Assembly: GCA_963797335.1 (NCBI GenBank)
Contig: CAWCOU010000006.1
Span: forward strand, 1,226,393 to 1,290,392
DNA: 64,000 bases
Origin: CAWCOU01 sp963797335
Lineage (GTDB): Bacteria > Pseudomonadota > Gammaproteobacteria > JAURND01
Reading direction: 5' to 3'
A model generated the notes under the pieces. The model had not been told where the DNA came from, ran no database searches, and saw nothing but the letters and a program-made list of their open reading frames with translations. The translations under genes and the position numbers were made by a program. Of this stretch, positions 35,300-44,108 are shown one piece after another. The stretch's first letter is position 1, and each line of letters begins with the position of its first letter.

Positions 35300-36360
35300 G
35301 GCTGTTTCTCGCGAAAGCCCAGAGCGGCTAGACGTTTTTCAATGCTGGGATGTGTAGAAAACATGTCGGCTAGCGAATGAGGAATCGAGATGCCAGCTTG
35401 CAAGGGATCAAACAGATAGGCTTGTCTACGCACCGATTCATGGCTGGTTTGTTGCGAAATGGCGTTGTAGGCATCGGCGTTTTGCTGGTAATCGCCCTGA
35501 ATTTTTAATAAGGCGCGAGCCAACGGTTCGTTATCTCTAGTCAATTCTACGCAGCCAGCATCGGCCATAAATTCACGGGTGCGGCTTAGATACAGAGTAA
35601 GAATCACGGTAATCAGCGGTAAAAACCAGCGCAATAATAGAATGATGATCCAAAATTGATTACGGCCACGGCCTTCCTCATCGGAACGGCGATTGCTGAA
35701 TAAGGCATTGTAAAAAAGAACATCCAGCATGATGAGAATTAAATTGGTGAGCACAGAGGCCATCAACGTCAGCTTGATATCCATATGACGAATATGGCTG
35801 ACTTCATGTGCCATGACCGCTTGTAACTCACTGCGATCCAGCTTCTCCAACAGGCCGCGGGTAATGGCCACCATGGCCGATTTTTCGCTGTAACCACTGG
35901 CGAAGGCATTCATATACGGCGCTTCAATTAAAAAAACTTTCGGCATGTAACTTAAACCAGCGGCGACTTTCATTTCTTCCACGACATTATATAACTGGGT
36001 TTCTTGTTCGGTTTTTGCCGTTTCTGGGGTAATTTCCGTATACTCGGTGCCAAGCAGCATCAATTTATTATGGAAGGTAAAGGTGATCCATAGCGAGATG
36101 AGTGCGATGAACGTCGTCAGCAGGGTTATTTTGGGAAATAACTGAAAAGTGATCAGCGCATTAAACAGTTGGGAAGCGGTGGCCTGCGGATAAACACCGG
36201 CGTATAGATACATATCAACTAATAGGCCAATCAGCAAATAGATCAAGATAAAGCAGGCGATCACAAAACGCGTTCGACGCTTGTTCTTGCGTATCAATCC
36301 CCGCCAATCGGCAGCAGCGGCACAATAGGGGTCGGCGGGTTTACCTTCAGGTGTGGTCAT
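35296..36360 (-). CDS. Membrane zinc metalloprotease, M48 family (HtpX-like)
   Basis: Zinc site HEVSH in VMAHEVSHIRHMD (about residue 185), with the third ligand probably in the FMADAGCVELTR region. Two membrane helices near the N-terminus (about 31-54, 78-98) and two after the zinc motif make a cytosol-facing protease as in HtpX. At 354 aa it is longer than E. coli HtpX (293). It follows lemA by 16 nt; lemA-M48 pairs are common. Likely role: quality control of membrane proteins. Confidence 0.88.
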   Translation of the reverse strand: MTTPEGKPADPYCAAAADWRGLIRKNKRRTRFVIACFILIYLLIGLLVDMYLYAGVYPQATASQLFNALITFQLFPKITLLTTFIALISLWITFTFHNKLMLLGTEYTEITPETAKTEQETQLYNVVEEMKVAAGLSYMPKVFLIEAPYMNAFASGYSEKSAMVAITRGLLEKLDRSELQAVMAHEVSHIRHMDIKLTLMASVLTNLILIMLDVLFYNALFSNRRSDEEGRGRNQFWIIILLLRWFLPLITVILTLYLSRTREFMADAGCVELTRDNEPLARALLKIQGDYQQNADAYNAISQQTSHESVRRQAYLFDPLQAGISIPHSLADMFSTHPSIEKRLAALGFREKQP

Positions 36361-36376
36361 GAGCTCCCATCCCTTA

Positions 36377-37003
36377 CTATTGCTTGGTGTCGCTGTCGGT
36401 CTGGTCTGTTTTGGGCTGTCCTTCCAACTTCACGGTGTAATTTTCACGCTCGGTGACTAAGGGTGCAGTTAATTGCCAATACGGGAAATCGAAGTCAAGT
36501 TTACCGCGGAATAAAGAGACGACCATCGAAGCAAAAAACGATTTTTTATCGGCATTATAACGTTCAATGCTATCGTTCAATGCTTGTTTAGAATAAGCCA
36601 GTTTGTTTTCAGTGTTGACGATTTCTTCCTGTAATTGCCGAGCGTTTTCATTGGCTTTCAAGGTTGGGTATTGCTCGAACACGACGTTTAAGCCGCCAAG
36701 AGCCTGGGAAATCTGATTTTCTGCGCCGATTCGAGTCTGCTCATCCCCTTGGGCATGGGCTTGTTGAGCTTTGGTACGCAGCCCGATAATGTCTTTCAAG
36801 GTGCTGCGTTCATAATCCATATAGTTTTTCAGCACGTTGACTAGCGATTCAAATACTTTGAAGCGTCGATCCAATTGGATGTCTATTTGTTTTTGATTAT
36901 TTTTAACCGCTTCGATGAGGGCAATGAGCCGGTTATAGGTGGCGACAATAAAACCGATGATTAATAAAACAACAATGATGATAAAAATCAACCCCTTACC
37001 CAT
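36377..37003 (-). CDS. lemA: LemA family membrane protein
   Basis: One N-terminal helix (about 4-24) and a long helical cytoplasmic or periplasmic domain. Family blocks are YNRLIALIEAVKNNQKQIDI, QLDRRFKVFESLVNVLKNYM and FEQYPTLKANENARQLQEEI. The Lys/Asp-rich tail ends TDQTDSDTKQ. Function is not established beyond association with M48 proteases; it is the first gene of a lemA-htpX-like-wecE run. Confidence 0.92.
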   Translation of the reverse strand: MGKGLIFIIIVVLLIIGFIVATYNRLIALIEAVKNNQKQIDIQLDRRFKVFESLVNVLKNYMDYERSTLKDIIGLRTKAQQAHAQGDEQTRIGAENQISQALGGLNVVFEQYPTLKANENARQLQEEIVNTENKLAYSKQALNDSIERYNADKKSFFASMVVSLFRGKLDFDFPYWQLTAPLVTERENYTVKLEGQPKTDQTDSDTKQ

Positions 37004-37118
37004 GATTCACCCCTTGATGTGAGATAGAAAAATTCCGACTAAGAATAAATATAGCATTGTTAAAGGAATGGCGGCAAATTTAAATCGGATAGGAGGTTTC
37101 TATAGGCTTTTTTCTGGA

Positions 37119-37156
37119 TCCCGCGGACAAGCCGCGGGACGACGGAGTGGGGGTGA
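37119..37156. repeat. Dispersed repeat family B, full copy with hairpin
   Basis: TCCCGCGG (37,119-37,126) pairs with CCGCGGGA (37,132-37,139), loop ACAAG, then GACGACGGAGTGGGGGTGA. It lies between lemA and the serine-tailed gene. The loop and arms match the 18,054 and 32,670 copies. Confidence 0.75.
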
Positions 37157-37168
37157 AGTTAACCCATT

Positions 37169-38548
37169 TTATTTATAGCTATGCGAATGTTCACTTTCCG
37201 AGGAGCTGCTGCTAGAACTAGAGCTGCTGCTGGAACTGGAAGGAGTAGAGGAGGAAGACAACGTCTGTGAAGATGAAGAGGAATGACTTGCACCGGATTG
37301 AAAAAAACGAGCATAGGTTTGTTGAGCTTTTTGCATATCCTTATCGTAAGCCATTAAACCTGTATTAAAAATGGCGATCTGATCAAGATCCATTGCTCCC
37401 GCTATGGACGAGTCATGTACCATTTTTTTTGTTTCTGCTACAGAAACCCCATGGTTTTCCAATGTTTCTATGATGGCAAGTAAATTTTCTTCTCCTTCTT
37501 CGTTCAGTAATTCTTTTTCGGCATAAATTGTCATGGCTTCTATAAAACATATGGAAAGGTGTTTTGTGAACCTATCATGATCCATATATTTATGGGCTAA
37601 ACCTAGTAGATCATCCAGATAACCAGGATCCCCTTCCTCTAGAGAAAATAACGCAAGCGCTTTGTGAATTTCTTGAGCGGTAGGTGGCGCAATAGAGGAA
37701 GTTGTTGAGGAGGTTTTTTTTGCTTCCGTAAGTGGGGTTTGTGGCAAACTGGATTTTTTTAGATCCTCGACCTCATCTACTTCTGTAATGCTGGAGAAGG
37801 CGAGTTTTGATTTCTTTAAATCATCATGCCAAAAATGTTTTAAACGACCTTCCCCATATTTTTTATGATCTACGACCTTATTTCTTTCATGCTGATGAAC
37901 CGTATTTTTCCATGCCCTACTCATTTCCGCTACTTTATCGGGAGACATGGGGGAATAGCTTTTCTGGATTTCAAGTGCCGCTGTTACATTGGCATTATTT
38001 CGAATTAAGAAGCTAATAGTTCTATTTAATTTTGATTTATCTCTCAAAGTGGGTAAGCTCGAATCGTCATGATAAAAATTCAATGCGCTCGCCAAAAGCT
38101 GTGCTAATAAAAACTGATGTGACTTTTCAGCGTTCTGCAATTGTTGACGCACTGTGGTGTCAGTGCTATCAGGTGATAAACCTCGGGTCAACCGAGCGTA
38201 GTTTTCATCTAATAGCGCTTGGGCTATTCTTGCATCCCCTGAGGATAAAGCCTTCCACATGATATCACCCTGCGTTGAGGCCTGAGAATCATTGAGGCTA
38301 ATATTTTTTTGTAGTAAGGAAGTAACACTATCGTAATCCCGAAGAGAAATGGCGAGACGTAAAAATGAGCCGTAACCGGGCATTTCCTGATTAATTGACG
38401 TGTCGTTGTGGGAAGCTTCACAAAAGCTTTTTAAGAGAGTTAACCACGAATTGTGACGAGTTTCTTCTGATACCTCATTGCTAGAGGGAGAAGAGATTTT
38501 TTTTGAGTCGCTAGTACTGGTTGACGTTTCAAGAGAGCCTTCCATCAT
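37169..38548 (-). CDS. Hypothetical protein with a poly-serine tail, 459 aa
   Basis: Not recognised. It opens with a Ser/Thr-rich segment (MMEGSLETSTSTSDSKK), then helical pairs that look ankyrin-like (FLRLAISLRDYDSVTSLLQK, DARIAQALLDENYARL). A charged middle region follows. The C-terminus is a low-complexity serine tail of about 35 residues, ending SESEHSHSYK. No signal peptide. The composition and disordered acidic/serine end recall effector proteins of intracellular gammaproteobacteria. The serine tract is encoded by a mix of codons, not a simple slippage repeat. Confidence 0.65.
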   Translation of the reverse strand: MMEGSLETSTSTSDSKKISSPSSNEVSEETRHNSWLTLLKSFCEASHNDTSINQEMPGYGSFLRLAISLRDYDSVTSLLQKNISLNDSQASTQGDIMWKALSSGDARIAQALLDENYARLTRGLSPDSTDTTVRQQLQNAEKSHQFLLAQLLASALNFYHDDSSLPTLRDKSKLNRTISFLIRNNANVTAALEIQKSYSPMSPDKVAEMSRAWKNTVHQHERNKVVDHKKYGEGRLKHFWHDDLKKSKLAFSSITEVDEVEDLKKSSLPQTPLTEAKKTSSTTSSIAPPTAQEIHKALALFSLEEGDPGYLDDLLGLAHKYMDHDRFTKHLSICFIEAMTIYAEKELLNEEGEENLLAIIETLENHGVSVAETKKMVHDSSIAGAMDLDQIAIFNTGLMAYDKDMQKAQQTYARFFQSGASHSSSSSQTLSSSSTPSSSSSSSSSSSSSSESEHSHSYK

Positions 38549-38638
38549 TAATACCCCTAGAGTGTTGAATATTTAATAAACTTTACTCTATTTTTCTTAA
38601 TATGATATTAAAGGGTCGAAATTTGATAATTTTTGGAA

Positions 38639-39496
38639 TTACTCAGGGATATGACCAAAATGAAGCGTGCCCACTAGCCCGTATAAGGCATTTTTCCGTG
38701 CCCCAGTTAATTGAGCCGTCAGTTCGACTGCCTTTTTCCAGGGTAAATGAGCAGCTAATGCCTGGAGCATGGCTATAGCTTCCGCCGATAGTTCATCTGC
38801 GGCTGGCGGGGTTGCCCCCTGAACCATAACGACAAACTCCCCCTGCTGGTGGTGTTTATCCTGCTGTAGCCACGTATAAACAGCTTTTGTATTACCCATA
38901 AACACGGTTTCAAAGGTTTTAGTCAATTCTTTGGCTAGGGTCATGGGTCGGTCTTCGCCGAAAATGGCTATTAAATCAGCCACCATTTTTAAAATTCGAT
39001 GCGGGGCTTCGTAGAAAACCAGGGTACGGGTTTCCTTCAGCAGCGACTGTAAATAGCGTCGGCGATCGGCGCTTTTCGCGGGTAAGAATCCTTCAAAAAC
39101 AAATTGATCCGTGGGTAAACCGCTGACGCATAAAGCGGCTATGGCGGCGCAGGCCCCTGGAATGGGCACTACTGGGACATGTGCGTGGTGGCAGGCTTGT
39201 ACCAATAAATAACCCGGATCGCTGATTAACGGGGTGCCGGCGTCGCTGATGAGGGCGACATTTTTTCCAGCGGATAATTTTTCTAGCAAGGAATGGATTC
39301 GCGCCTTCTCATTAAAATCATGCAGAGAAATCATCATTTTATCGATATGGAAATGCTGTAATAGATGGCGACTATGACGCGTGTCTTCGGCGGCGATCAA
39401 ATCAACTTCTTTCAAAATTCGCAACGCACGCAGCGTAATATCTTCTAAATTACCAAGAGGGGTGGCAACGACGAACAAGGTTCCGTGGGTAGTCAT
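38639..39496 (-). CDS. rsmI: 16S rRNA (cytidine-1402-2'-O)-methyltransferase RsmI
   Basis: Tetrapyrrole-methylase-fold enzyme. Motifs are FVVATPLGNLEDITLRALRI, AAEDTRHSRHLL, ALISDAGTPLISDPGY and VFYEAPHRILKMV. At 285 aa it is full length. It overlaps rsmD by 4 nt, making an rsmD-rsmI operon with the two M16 genes upstream. The usual neighbour yraN/lpoA is absent. Confidence 0.96.
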   Translation of the reverse strand: MTTHGTLFVVATPLGNLEDITLRALRILKEVDLIAAEDTRHSRHLLQHFHIDKMMISLHDFNEKARIHSLLEKLSAGKNVALISDAGTPLISDPGYLLVQACHHAHVPVVPIPGACAAIAALCVSGLPTDQFVFEGFLPAKSADRRRYLQSLLKETRTLVFYEAPHRILKMVADLIAIFGEDRPMTLAKELTKTFETVFMGNTKAVYTWLQQDKHHQQGEFVVMVQGATPPAADELSAEAIAMLQALAAHLPWKKAVELTAQLTGARKNALYGLVGTLHFGHIPE

Positions 39497-40080
39497 GGTT
39501 GGTACACGACCAAAGCGTACTGGACTTGTCCGGCTTTTTGTTCACGCCAGAGCGAATAACCGGCGGGTAGGGGCAATGGCGACAATTCCGATTCGGCCTC
39601 CACATAAATGAAGCTGCCGGGTTTTAGGTAATGGTTTGTTTCCAACCAGGGCCAGCTCTGCGCTAGCCAGCCTTGTCGAAACGGTGGGTCTAAAAAGATA
39701 AGGTCAAAGGGTGGCGTGGAATGGGCTAGCTTACCTTCAAATAAGTGGGTATTGACTAGCTCTACTTGAGAATTAACCCCGAGTGTATCGGCATTTTTCT
39801 GTAAATATGACAAGACCATAGGCGATTGTTCTACCATGACCACGGAAGAGGCCCCGCGAGACAAGGCTTCAAACCCCAATGCGCCACTACCGGCAAATAA
39901 ATCCAGACATCGAGTCGAAGCAACTCGACCGGAAAGCCAATTAAAAAGAGTCTCGCGGACCCGATCGGGTGTGGGCCGCAACCCTTCTATCGTAGGAAAG
40001 CTAAGCTTACGACCGCGGAACTGGCCGCCGATGATGCGGACTTGACTGGTGCCAGTGGAACGACTATTGCTGCGCGACAT
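39493..40080 (-). CDS. rsmD: 16S rRNA (guanine-966-N2)-methyltransferase RsmD
   Basis: N-terminal RIIGGQFRGRKLSFP and GLRPTPDRVRETLFNWL, SAM loop CLDLFAGSGALGFEALSRGA and catalytic DPPF motif (LIFLDPPFRQGW) identify RsmD. At 195 aa it is normal. It overlaps the M16 gene upstream by 17 nt. ftsY lies divergently nearby, and rsmD-ftsY proximity is conserved in gammaproteobacteria. Confidence 0.96.
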   Translation of the reverse strand: MSRSNSRSTGTSQVRIIGGQFRGRKLSFPTIEGLRPTPDRVRETLFNWLSGRVASTRCLDLFAGSGALGFEALSRGASSVVMVEQSPMVLSYLQKNADTLGVNSQVELVNTHLFEGKLAHSTPPFDLIFLDPPFRQGWLAQSWPWLETNHYLKPGSFIYVEAESELSPLPLPAGYSLWREQKAGQVQYALVVYQP

Positions 40081-41458
40081 GAGGTTCCGGTGCGTTGCTC
40101 GCTGCCGAGGTTTTTCCCACGGTGATGGTTGTCAACGCGTTTAAATCGATGTGTTTTGCGAAGGCTTTTTGTACTTGTTCAGCCGTCACGTTGTTAAGTT
40201 TCTGACGGTAAGTATCAAAATAATCTAGCGGTAAATGATAAAAAGCTAAGAAAGCCAACTGATTGAGAATATCTTGATTGCTGGTAAAACTCAGCGGGAA
40301 ACTACCGATTAAATTTTGTTTGGCAGCGGACAATTGCTCAGCAGTTGGCCCTTGGCTGACAAAATTACGCAACAATTGTTGACTCAAGTTCAGTGCATTC
40401 GTCGCCTGCTCATTGCGAGTCTGTAATAACATGAGAAAAGGTCCGTTTGCCGCTAATGGCGCGAATTGACTGACCGCCTGGTAAGCCAAACCACGCGCTT
40501 CTCGCACCTGGTTAAATAAGATGGAAACGAGGGGTGCCCCACCTAAGGTGTAATTACCAACCATCAACGGAAAAAGATCTGGATCTTGAGGAGCGATGCT
40601 GACTTGACCGACTAAAATAGAGGTTTGCTGCGAAGGAAATTCGATATGTTGAGTCAGCGCTTTGGTAGCAGCGGCGGCTGGTGATAAGGGTGCAGCTGCA
40701 TTGCCCATCGGTAACGCTTTGGTCACTTGTTCGGCAATCGTGTGCGCCTGAGCTGGCGTGAGATCACCCACCATCGCAATCAACGCATTCTTTTGTACGT
40801 AAAATTGCTGATAAAACTGTTTGACGTCCGTGAGATTAATGGCATTTATGCTCGCGGTATCACCGGAAAGAGCATGGCTATAAGGATGGTTGCCATACAA
40901 AGCCTTCATAAATGCTTTCTTAGCAATCGTGCTCGGGTCTTGGCGATCTTGTTCCAACTGGATCAGAATTTGTTTTTTGACGAGATTGAAACTCGTGTCG
41001 GAAAAAGAGGGTGAGGTTAAGACACGAGTGAAAGTCGTTAATGCCGGATTTAAAAAATTGGGATCGGTTAAGCTACGCAAGCCGACAGTTGCCAGGTCGC
41101 GATTAATGCTGGCGCTAAAAATGGCGCCGACGCGATCAAATTGCTGGGCAATTTGTTCAGCGGAAAAAGCACCCGCACCTTCGTTAAGTAAATTATTAGT
41201 GAGTTGCGCTAACCCGCCATTTTTACCGTCTTGCCCGGAACCGGCCGTGAAGATGACTTGCAGATCAAGCATAGGCAATTGCGAGGCTTGCACAAAATAG
41301 ACTGGGATACCGGAAGCGGTTTGCCAATGCGTAATAGCTAACACCGGTTTTGTTGTGACTGGGCCGGTGGTTTGTTGAGCCATACTGGTGTTGACGAATA
41401 AAATTAAGCTGATCGACAGGAACAGTGAAGAAAAGAAACGTTTAATGCACATGTTCAC
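40064..41458 (-). CDS. M16 peptidase-like subunit without zinc motif
   Basis: Insulinase-family fold with a signal peptide (about 1-27, ending SMA). The usual HxxEH is replaced by LAQLTNNLLNEGAG, so this is the non-catalytic partner. The C-terminal M16 domain carries QVREARGLAYQAVSQFAPLA. The frame starts with GTG at 41,458 (ATG at 41,452 is possible). It overlaps the catalytic partner by 17 nt; together they probably form a periplasmic heterodimer, as in other paired M16 systems. Confidence 0.9.
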   Translation of the reverse strand: MNMCIKRFFSSLFLSISLILFVNTSMAQQTTGPVTTKPVLAITHWQTASGIPVYFVQASQLPMLDLQVIFTAGSGQDGKNGGLAQLTNNLLNEGAGAFSAEQIAQQFDRVGAIFSASINRDLATVGLRSLTDPNFLNPALTTFTRVLTSPSFSDTSFNLVKKQILIQLEQDRQDPSTIAKKAFMKALYGNHPYSHALSGDTASINAINLTDVKQFYQQFYVQKNALIAMVGDLTPAQAHTIAEQVTKALPMGNAAAPLSPAAAATKALTQHIEFPSQQTSILVGQVSIAPQDPDLFPLMVGNYTLGGAPLVSILFNQVREARGLAYQAVSQFAPLAANGPFLMLLQTRNEQATNALNLSQQLLRNFVSQGPTAEQLSAAKQNLIGSFPLSFTSNQDILNQLAFLAFYHLPLDYFDTYRQKLNNVTAEQVQKAFAKHIDLNALTTITVGKTSAASNAPEPHVAQQ

Positions 41459-42812
41459 CTCCCAAGGGCAGTGCAGTGGGGGCGACTGATTTTTGATCGA
41501 TCGGTAAGGGTTGAAGCTCGGTCGTGGTTAAGTTATCGGTGGTAAAATAATGTTTAGCTACCGCTTGAATTTGTTGGGCGGACACGGCTTCCACATTTTT
41601 TAGAAACTCATCGTTCAGCTGCCAGGGAAGATCCACGACTTCCAGTCGGCCGATGCGAGTGGCCTGGTCTTCAATGGAATCTTGCGCATAGACTCGATCG
41701 GCGATGACGCTGGCTTTGACTCGGGTTAATTCATCGGCACTGACGGGAGCTGTTTGTAATTTTTGGATTTCTGCTAACAAGCCTGCTTTTAATTCGGCAA
41801 GCGTGTGTCCTTGACTGGGTGTGCCTGCCAGCATAAAAACGGTATCAAAGCGTTGAAATGGATCATAGTCGACATCAACGCTGGCAGCAATTTGTTTACC
41901 ACGCACCAAGGCTTGGGTTAATCGACCGCCGTCGCCATCTAAAATGGCAGCAACGACGGCTAATGCATAAGCGTCTTTGCGATCAGCGGCTGTTTTTAAC
42001 ACCGGCACATTATAACCCATAAAAAGAAAGGGCAATTGTGCAGGGACTTTGACGATAACGTTGCGCTCACCTAAAGAAGGAATTTCCGGTTGAGGTTTCA
42101 TCTCCGGCAAGGTAGAGGGCTTTAATGGCCCAAAATAGGTCAACGCCAATTGATACATGGCTTCTGGCTTGACATCCCCGGCAACAACCAAAATGGCATT
42201 GTTAGGCGCATACCACTTCTGGTAATACGCACGGGCATCGTTGACATTTAAATGTTGTAAGTCGCTCATCCAGCCGATGGGAAGGTGATGATAACCAGTG
42301 GCGATATTGGCGGCGGCTAAGAAGCGCTCATAAGCCAGCATTTGCGGGGAGTCATCGGTGCGCATGCGTCGCTCTTCCATCACCACTTGCATTTCGTGTG
42401 TAAAGCGAGTGGGATCTAACGATAAATGGCGCATGCGATCGGCTTCTAATGCGAACGCGATGGCTAGTTTATCGGCAGCAAGTGTTTCATAATAAGTGGT
42501 ATAGTCTTGGGTAGTCATGGCGTTATTCTGACCACCATTGGCCGCGATAATTTGCGCTAATTTACCGGGACCATATTGTGGCGTGCCTTGAAACATTAAA
42601 TGTTCGAGGGCGTGGGAGATTCCGGTAATCCCCGTGGATTCATAACTAGAGCCCACCTTATACCAGACTTGCAGGATGGCCGCAGGCGAGCGATGATCTT
42701 CTTTGACAAAAAGTTTCAGGCCATTGGGTAAGGTATACGAGGTAACATCACGGCCAGCGTAAGCTGCGTAGGTTATAAAAAGGAAGCTAACCAGAAAAAG
42801 GAGACGTCGCAC
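41442..42812 (-). CDS. M16 family zinc peptidase, catalytic subunit
   Basis: Exported (signal peptide about 1-19, ending AYA). The inverted zinc motif HxxEH is present in GISHALEHLMFQGT, with the downstream Glu in FALEADRMRHL. The C-terminal M16 domain includes VRGKQIAASVDVDYDP. 456 aa, GTG start. First gene of a four-gene minus-strand unit (M16-M16-rsmD-rsmI), divergent from ftsY across 60 nt. Substrates are unknown. Confidence 0.92.
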   Translation of the reverse strand: MRRLLFLVSFLFITYAAYAGRDVTSYTLPNGLKLFVKEDHRSPAAILQVWYKVGSSYESTGITGISHALEHLMFQGTPQYGPGKLAQIIAANGGQNNAMTTQDYTTYYETLAADKLAIAFALEADRMRHLSLDPTRFTHEMQVVMEERRMRTDDSPQMLAYERFLAAANIATGYHHLPIGWMSDLQHLNVNDARAYYQKWYAPNNAILVVAGDVKPEAMYQLALTYFGPLKPSTLPEMKPQPEIPSLGERNVIVKVPAQLPFLFMGYNVPVLKTAADRKDAYALAVVAAILDGDGGRLTQALVRGKQIAASVDVDYDPFQRFDTVFMLAGTPSQGHTLAELKAGLLAEIQKLQTAPVSADELTRVKASVIADRVYAQDSIEDQATRIGRLEVVDLPWQLNDEFLKNVEAVSAQQIQAVAKHYFTTDNLTTTELQPLPIDQKSVAPTALPLGGEHVH

Positions 42813-42872
42813 AACAGATTTCCTTTAGTTTTAAAGAGACAAAGTATAACGAACTTCTAAGAGGAGTAGTAC

Positions 42873-43871
42873 ATGTTTGGCTTCAAAAAAACAAAACCAG
42901 CCCCATCGGCGGATGCGCCTGAGGAACAGGGGGCCCAGAATAAAAGCGGACTTTTTGGGGCATTAACCCGAGGCTTACAACGCACTCGGCAGCAGATTAC
43001 CGACGGGATGGCCAATCTGCTGTTCGGTAAAAAAGAAATCGATTCGGAATTATTGCAAAACATCGAAACGCAGTTATTAGTCGCCGATGTCGGTACCCAG
43101 GCAACTCGTCGCATCGTCGAAGATATGCTGGATCGCGTCAAACGTCGTGAGCTGATTGTGCCCAGTGCACTATTCAATGCGTTACGGCAGGAATTATTAG
43201 ACATTTTAACCCCGTGCAGCGTGCCGTGGCAGATCCCTGCTTCCGATTCCCCTTATGTGATTTTGATGGTCGGCATCAATGGTGCAGGTAAAACCACAAC
43301 CATCGGCAAGCTCGCCCACCATCTACAACAGCAAGGTAAATCCGTTATGTTAGCCGCCGGGGATACGTTCCGTGCTGCAGCCATTGAACAATTACAAGCC
43401 TGGGGGGATCGTAACCGCACGCCCGTGATCGCCCAACACAGTGGCGCTGATAGCGCTTCCGTCATTTTTGATGCCCTAGCCGCTGCGCGCGCACGAAAAA
43501 TAGACGTACTGATTGCGGATACCGCCGGTCGTTTGCATACCCAATCGCATTTGATGGAGGAGTTGAAAAAAGTAAAGCGGGTGATGATGAAGCTGGATAA
43601 AGAAGCCCCCCATGAAACCATGTTGGTGTTGGATGCAGGGATTGGTCAAAATGCCCTTCGCCAGGCCACTTTATTTGATGAGGCAGTGAAGCTGACCAGC
43701 CTGACCCTCACTAAATTAGATGGCACTGCTAAGGGCGGTGTGATATTTGCCCTAGCGGATAGCTTGCGCTTACCGATCCGTTTTGTCGGCGTGGGTGAAG
43801 GAATCGAGGATTTGCAAACATTTGATGCCAACACCTTTGTTCAGGCGTTATTTCCTGAAGTAGAAAAATGA
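42873..43871 (+). CDS. ftsY: Signal recognition particle receptor FtsY
   Basis: SRP GTPase at the inner membrane for co-translational insertion. G motifs are GINGAGKTTTIGKLAHHLQ, DTFRAAAIEQL, LIADTAGRLHTQ and TKLDGTAKGGV. The NG domain is complete in 332 aa, while the acidic A domain is only about 30 residues, much shorter than in E. coli. Start ATG 42,873 follows AAGAGGAG. The ftsE-ftsX genes that often follow are absent. Confidence 0.96.
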   Translation: MFGFKKTKPAPSADAPEEQGAQNKSGLFGALTRGLQRTRQQITDGMANLLFGKKEIDSELLQNIETQLLVADVGTQATRRIVEDMLDRVKRRELIVPSALFNALRQELLDILTPCSVPWQIPASDSPYVILMVGINGAGKTTTIGKLAHHLQQQGKSVMLAAGDTFRAAAIEQLQAWGDRNRTPVIAQHSGADSASVIFDALAAARARKIDVLIADTAGRLHTQSHLMEELKKVKRVMMKLDKEAPHETMLVLDAGIGQNALRQATLFDEAVKLTSLTLTKLDGTAKGGVIFALADSLRLPIRFVGVGEGIEDLQTFDANTFVQALFPEVEK

Positions 43872-44108
43872 CGGGCACGTGCTGCGTGAGCGGCGAGATT
43901 TGCTGAAAAATGATTGACATCGTCTCATCGTTATTCAATCATAGCAAAGTATTCCTGTAACTACTCACCCCTCATAAAAAATAAAAAGACTAGTTTTCGT
44001 CCTCGCTAGCGCAGACCAGCAATCCAAGTGAGGCTGAAACTTCTCGGATTGCGCGCGTAGGACAGGTGAGCAGATACGTAATCCTTTAGTCATACGGATA
44101 TCGCTTAA
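43872..44108. other. Intergenic region between ftsY and ghrA
   Basis: 237 nt with no gene. It holds an inverted copy of the short GGGGTGAGTAGTTACAG motif (43,956-43,972 on the minus strand) and a related GGTGAGCAGATAC near 44,068. No clear terminator. Confidence 0.4.

Noticed and set aside
37199..37310. CRISPR-like or microsatellite repeat in the serine-coding tract
   Set aside because: It is in frame, uses mixed Ser codons and has no spacer pattern; it is the coding end of a protein.
40890..41300. A 136-codon plus-strand ORF inside the M16 partner gene
   Set aside because: Antisense shadow of a conserved gene.
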